From Nocardia speluncae NBRC 108251 (GTDB taxonomy: Bacteria > Actinomycetota > Actinomycetes > Mycobacteriales > Mycobacteriaceae): a DNA stretch of 64,000 bases. The position numbers and the translations under genes are program-made. This document shows positions 61,896 to 64,000 of this stretch, piece after piece. Every line of letters starts with the position of its first letter. Position 1 is the stretch's first letter. Location of the stretch: positions 1-64,000 of the forward strand of contig NZ_BDBZ01000008.1 in the NCBI RefSeq assembly GCF_001613245.1. The letters are read 5' to 3'. The notes below the pieces were generated by a model. That model saw only the letters and a program-made list of their open reading frames with translations, searched no databases and was not told the DNA's origin.

Positions 61896-64000
61896 GTGCA
61901 CCGGACGTTCGGCGGTGAACCCGGGCAGCCGGATATCGAGGTCCGGCTGAGCAACCTGGACAAGGTGCTCTATCCGGCGACCGGCACCACAAAGGGCGAG
62001 GTCATCGAGTACTACGCCGAAATTGCACCGGCGATGCTGCCGCATATCGCCGGTCGGCCGATCACTCGTAAACGGTGGCCGAACGGGGTTGCCGAATCGT
62101 CGTTCTTCGAGAAGAACCTCGGCGCGGGTACGCCGTCGTGGTTACCGCGTCGCGCCCAGCAGCACTCCGATCGGACCGTGCACTATCCGGTGATCTCCTC
62201 CCAGGCGGGCCTGGTCTGGCTGGGGCAGCAGGCCGCCCTGGAGATCCACGTGCCACAGTGGCGTTTCGCCGGCGAGGCGCGCGGCCCCGCGACGCGGCTG
62301 GTATTCGACCTCGATCCCGGCCCCGGCGCGGGGCTGCCCGAATGCGCTCGGGTGGCGCTCGGGGTGCGGGATATGGTCGCCGAAATCGGGATGCGCGCGT
62401 TCCCGCTGACCAGCGGTAGCAAAGGTATCCACCTCTACGTCCCGCTGGATCGGGCGCTGAGCCCCGGCGGGGCGTCCACGGTGGCCAAACAGGTCGCCAC
62501 GAATCTGGAGAAACTCCTTCCCGGCCTGGTCACCGCCACCATGGCGAAGAGCGTGCGGGCCGGGAAGGTGTTCCTGGATTGGAGTCAGAACAACCCGTCC
62601 AAGACGACCATCGCACCGTATTCGCTACGTGGGCGCGAGCAGCCGAACGTCGCCGCACCGCGCCACTGGGCGGAGCTCGAGGACCCCCGCGAGCTGCGGC
62701 AACTGCGATTCGACGAAGTTCTCGAGCGTTATCGGTCCGAAGGCGATCTGCTGGCCGGCCTGGATACGCCGCGCAGCGACGCGCTGACGAAATACCGATC
62801 GATGCGTGACCCGGCGCGCACACCGGAGCCGGTACCGCCGCATTCACCCCGGCCCGGCCCCGGCGATCGCTACGTCGTTCACGAACACCACGCCCGGCGG
62901 TTGCACTGGGATGTGCGGTTGGAGCGTGACGGGGTACTGGTGTCGTGGGCGGTACCCAAGGGCCCGCCGGAAAACACCCGGCAGAACCGGCTCGCCGTGC
63001 ACACCGAAGATCACCCGCTGGAATACCTGGACTTCCACGGCACGATCCCGGACGGTGAGTACGGGGCAGGGGAGATGTCGGTCTGGGATACCGGTACCTA
63101 CCGCACCGAGAAATGGCGCGACGACGAGGTGATCGTGGTCTTCCGCGGCGATCGCCTCAACGGCCGGTACGCCATGATCCGGACCGAGGGGGATCAATGG
63201 CTGATGCATCTCATGAAGGACCAGCCCGCGACCGCGGAGCTACCGCGCGGACTCACCCCCATGCTGGCCACCAGCGGCGAAGTGGCCGGGCTGCCGGAGT
63301 CGGAATGGGCGTTCGAACGTAAATGGGACGGATACCGCCTGCTGGTGGAAATCGATGCGGGTGAGCTGCGGCTGCGCAGCCGGGCCGGTAACGATGTCAC
63401 CGCGCGCTACCCCCAATTATCGGTGCCGGCCGCGGAACTGGCCGGCCACCAGGTGATCCTCGACGGCGAGCTCATCGTCCGCGGCCCCGGCGATGCAATG
63501 AATATTGCTCTGCTGAAGGCGAATCCGCGCCGCGCCGAATTCCTGGCCTTCGACCTGCTGTTCCTCGACGGCACTTCGCTGCTACGCAAACGCTATAGCG
63601 ACCGGCGGCAGGTGCTGGAGGCGCTGGCCGCGACGACCACCGAACTCCGGGTACCTCCTCGCTACGAGGGCGACGGCACCGAGGCCCTGCGCCGCAGCGA
63701 AGAAGAAGGTGCCGAGGGCGTGATCGCCAAACGGCTGGATTCGGTGTATCTGCCCGGAACCCGCGGACATTCGTGGGTGAAGCACCGGAACTGGCGCACC
63801 CAGCAGGTGGTGATCGGGGGTATGCGGCGCAGTAAGGCACGACCGTTCGCCTCGCTGCTGGTCGGGATCCCCGCGGAGGACGGCCTGGTGTATGCGGGCC
63901 GGGTCGGAACAGGGTTCGGCGAAGCGGAGATGACCGATCTGGCGGCCCGGCTGCGCCGGTCGCAACGTAAGACCTCGCCGTTCATCAACGAGATGTCGGC
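61896..64000 (+). CDS. ligD: ATP-dependent DNA ligase D (LigD), truncated by the window end
   Basis: Multidomain enzyme of bacterial non-homologous end joining that works with Ku. About 701 of the expected 760 residues are visible. Order as in M. tuberculosis Rv0938. First a primase-like polymerase (about 15-300; RLSNLDKVLYPATGTTKGE, the metal Asp pair in FDLDPG at 138/140, TSGSKGIHLY). Then a 3'-phosphoesterase (about 320-450; HEHHARRLHWDVRL). Then the ligase with the AMP-accepting Lys476 in KWDGYR and DGELIV. The segment after DGELIV is unlike the mycobacterial sequence (MNIALLKAN in place of FSQMQNR). I start it at the GTG at 61896, the first start after an in-frame stop. No ku gene lies in the window. 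Confidence 0.93.
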   Translation, partial: MHRTFGGEPGQPDIEVRLSNLDKVLYPATGTTKGEVIEYYAEIAPAMLPHIAGRPITRKRWPNGVAESSFFEKNLGAGTPSWLPRRAQQHSDRTVHYPVISSQAGLVWLGQQAALEIHVPQWRFAGEARGPATRLVFDLDPGPGAGLPECARVALGVRDMVAEIGMRAFPLTSGSKGIHLYVPLDRALSPGGASTVAKQVATNLEKLLPGLVTATMAKSVRAGKVFLDWSQNNPSKTTIAPYSLRGREQPNVAAPRHWAELEDPRELRQLRFDEVLERYRSEGDLLAGLDTPRSDALTKYRSMRDPARTPEPVPPHSPRPGPGDRYVVHEHHARRLHWDVRLERDGVLVSWAVPKGPPENTRQNRLAVHTEDHPLEYLDFHGTIPDGEYGAGEMSVWDTGTYRTEKWRDDEVIVVFRGDRLNGRYAMIRTEGDQWLMHLMKDQPATAELPRGLTPMLATSGEVAGLPESEWAFERKWDGYRLLVEIDAGELRLRSRAGNDVTARYPQLSVPAAELAGHQVILDGELIVRGPGDAMNIALLKANPRRAEFLAFDLLFLDGTSLLRKRYSDRRQVLEALAATTTELRVPPRYEGDGTEALRRSEEEGAEGVIAKRLDSVYLPGTRGHSWVKHRNWRTQQVVIGGMRRSKARPFASLLVGIPAEDGLVYAGRVGTGFGEAEMTDLAARLRRSQRKTSPFINEMS

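Overview
This 64 kb window comes from a high-GC mycolic-acid actinomycete, most likely Nocardia or a close relative in the Mycobacteriales. Markers include a DesA-type acyl-ACP desaturase, an Mce-associated membrane protein, PrrA/PrrB, an EchA6-type acyl-CoA binder, SepH, an Rpf protein and a four-gene conservon. I recall the order of many genes as matching M. tuberculosis: dus with desA1 (Rv0822c-Rv0824c), the XPB helicase block with rpfA and cspB (Rv0861c-Rv0871), the MFS pair (Rv0875c-Rv0876c), marR/trmH/sepH/serC (Rv0879c-Rv0884c), citA and gltA2, prrBA, accD3, echA6 and an MBL hydrolase (Rv0902c-Rv0909), and ligD (Rv0938). These assignments rest on memory and visible motifs, not on a search.

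Layout. 0-4 kb: N-terminal part of a probable LCP protein running off the left edge, dusB, an Mce-associated protein and desA. 4-7.4 kb: tRNA-Lys, a long non-coding stretch before a gamma-butyrolactone-receptor-like TetR gene, a tRNA Glu-Asp-Phe cluster, a 60-residue SPOR-like protein and a polyprenol-phosphate mannosyltransferase. 7.4-11.3 kb: the phospholipid pair plsB and HAD-PlsC, translationally coupled. 11.3-17 kb: SDR, AhpD-like protein, type I DAHP synthase, GNAT, SigJ-type sigma factor and LysE exporter. 17-26 kb: XPB helicase, a membrane protein, a secreted M1 peptidase, a helicase-associated protein, a small conserved protein, an Rpf lytic enzyme with a complex leader, a small membrane protein and a cold-shock protein. 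26-36.7 kb: DUF2771/MFS pair, glutamine cyclotransferase, DUF3027, a sacsin-like GHKL ATPase, TetR, DUF2530/MarR, YccF, and a SPOUT methyltransferase with a DUF2537 protein.

36.7-50.1 kb: a DUF6928 protein, the division protein SepH, SerC, an uncharacterised two-repeat protein, two citrate synthases flanking pdxH, an FKBP isomerase, the PrrB/PrrA two-component system, a hemophore-like protein and propionyl-CoA synthetase. 50.1-57.5 kb: a conservon (sensor kinase with a very long GLPQR-repeat tail, Roadblock, DUF742, small GTPase) followed by a fused carboxyltransferase. 57.5-64 kb: a self-contained XRE-regulator/membrane-protein pair, an aldo-keto reductase, echA6, an MBL hydrolase, an orphan MT0933-type antitoxin and LigD, cut by the right edge.

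The window is mostly chromosomal core. I see no insertion sequence, prophage, CRISPR array or integron. The most interesting signals are regulatory. A dozen genes have a TANNNT box 6-8 nt before the start codon and so look leaderless. A perfect CRP-type palindrome lies upstream of rpfA. An IdeR-like box lies before the SDR gene. Clear operators overlap the marR and XRE promoters. Many convergent gene pairs share perfect-stem terminators.
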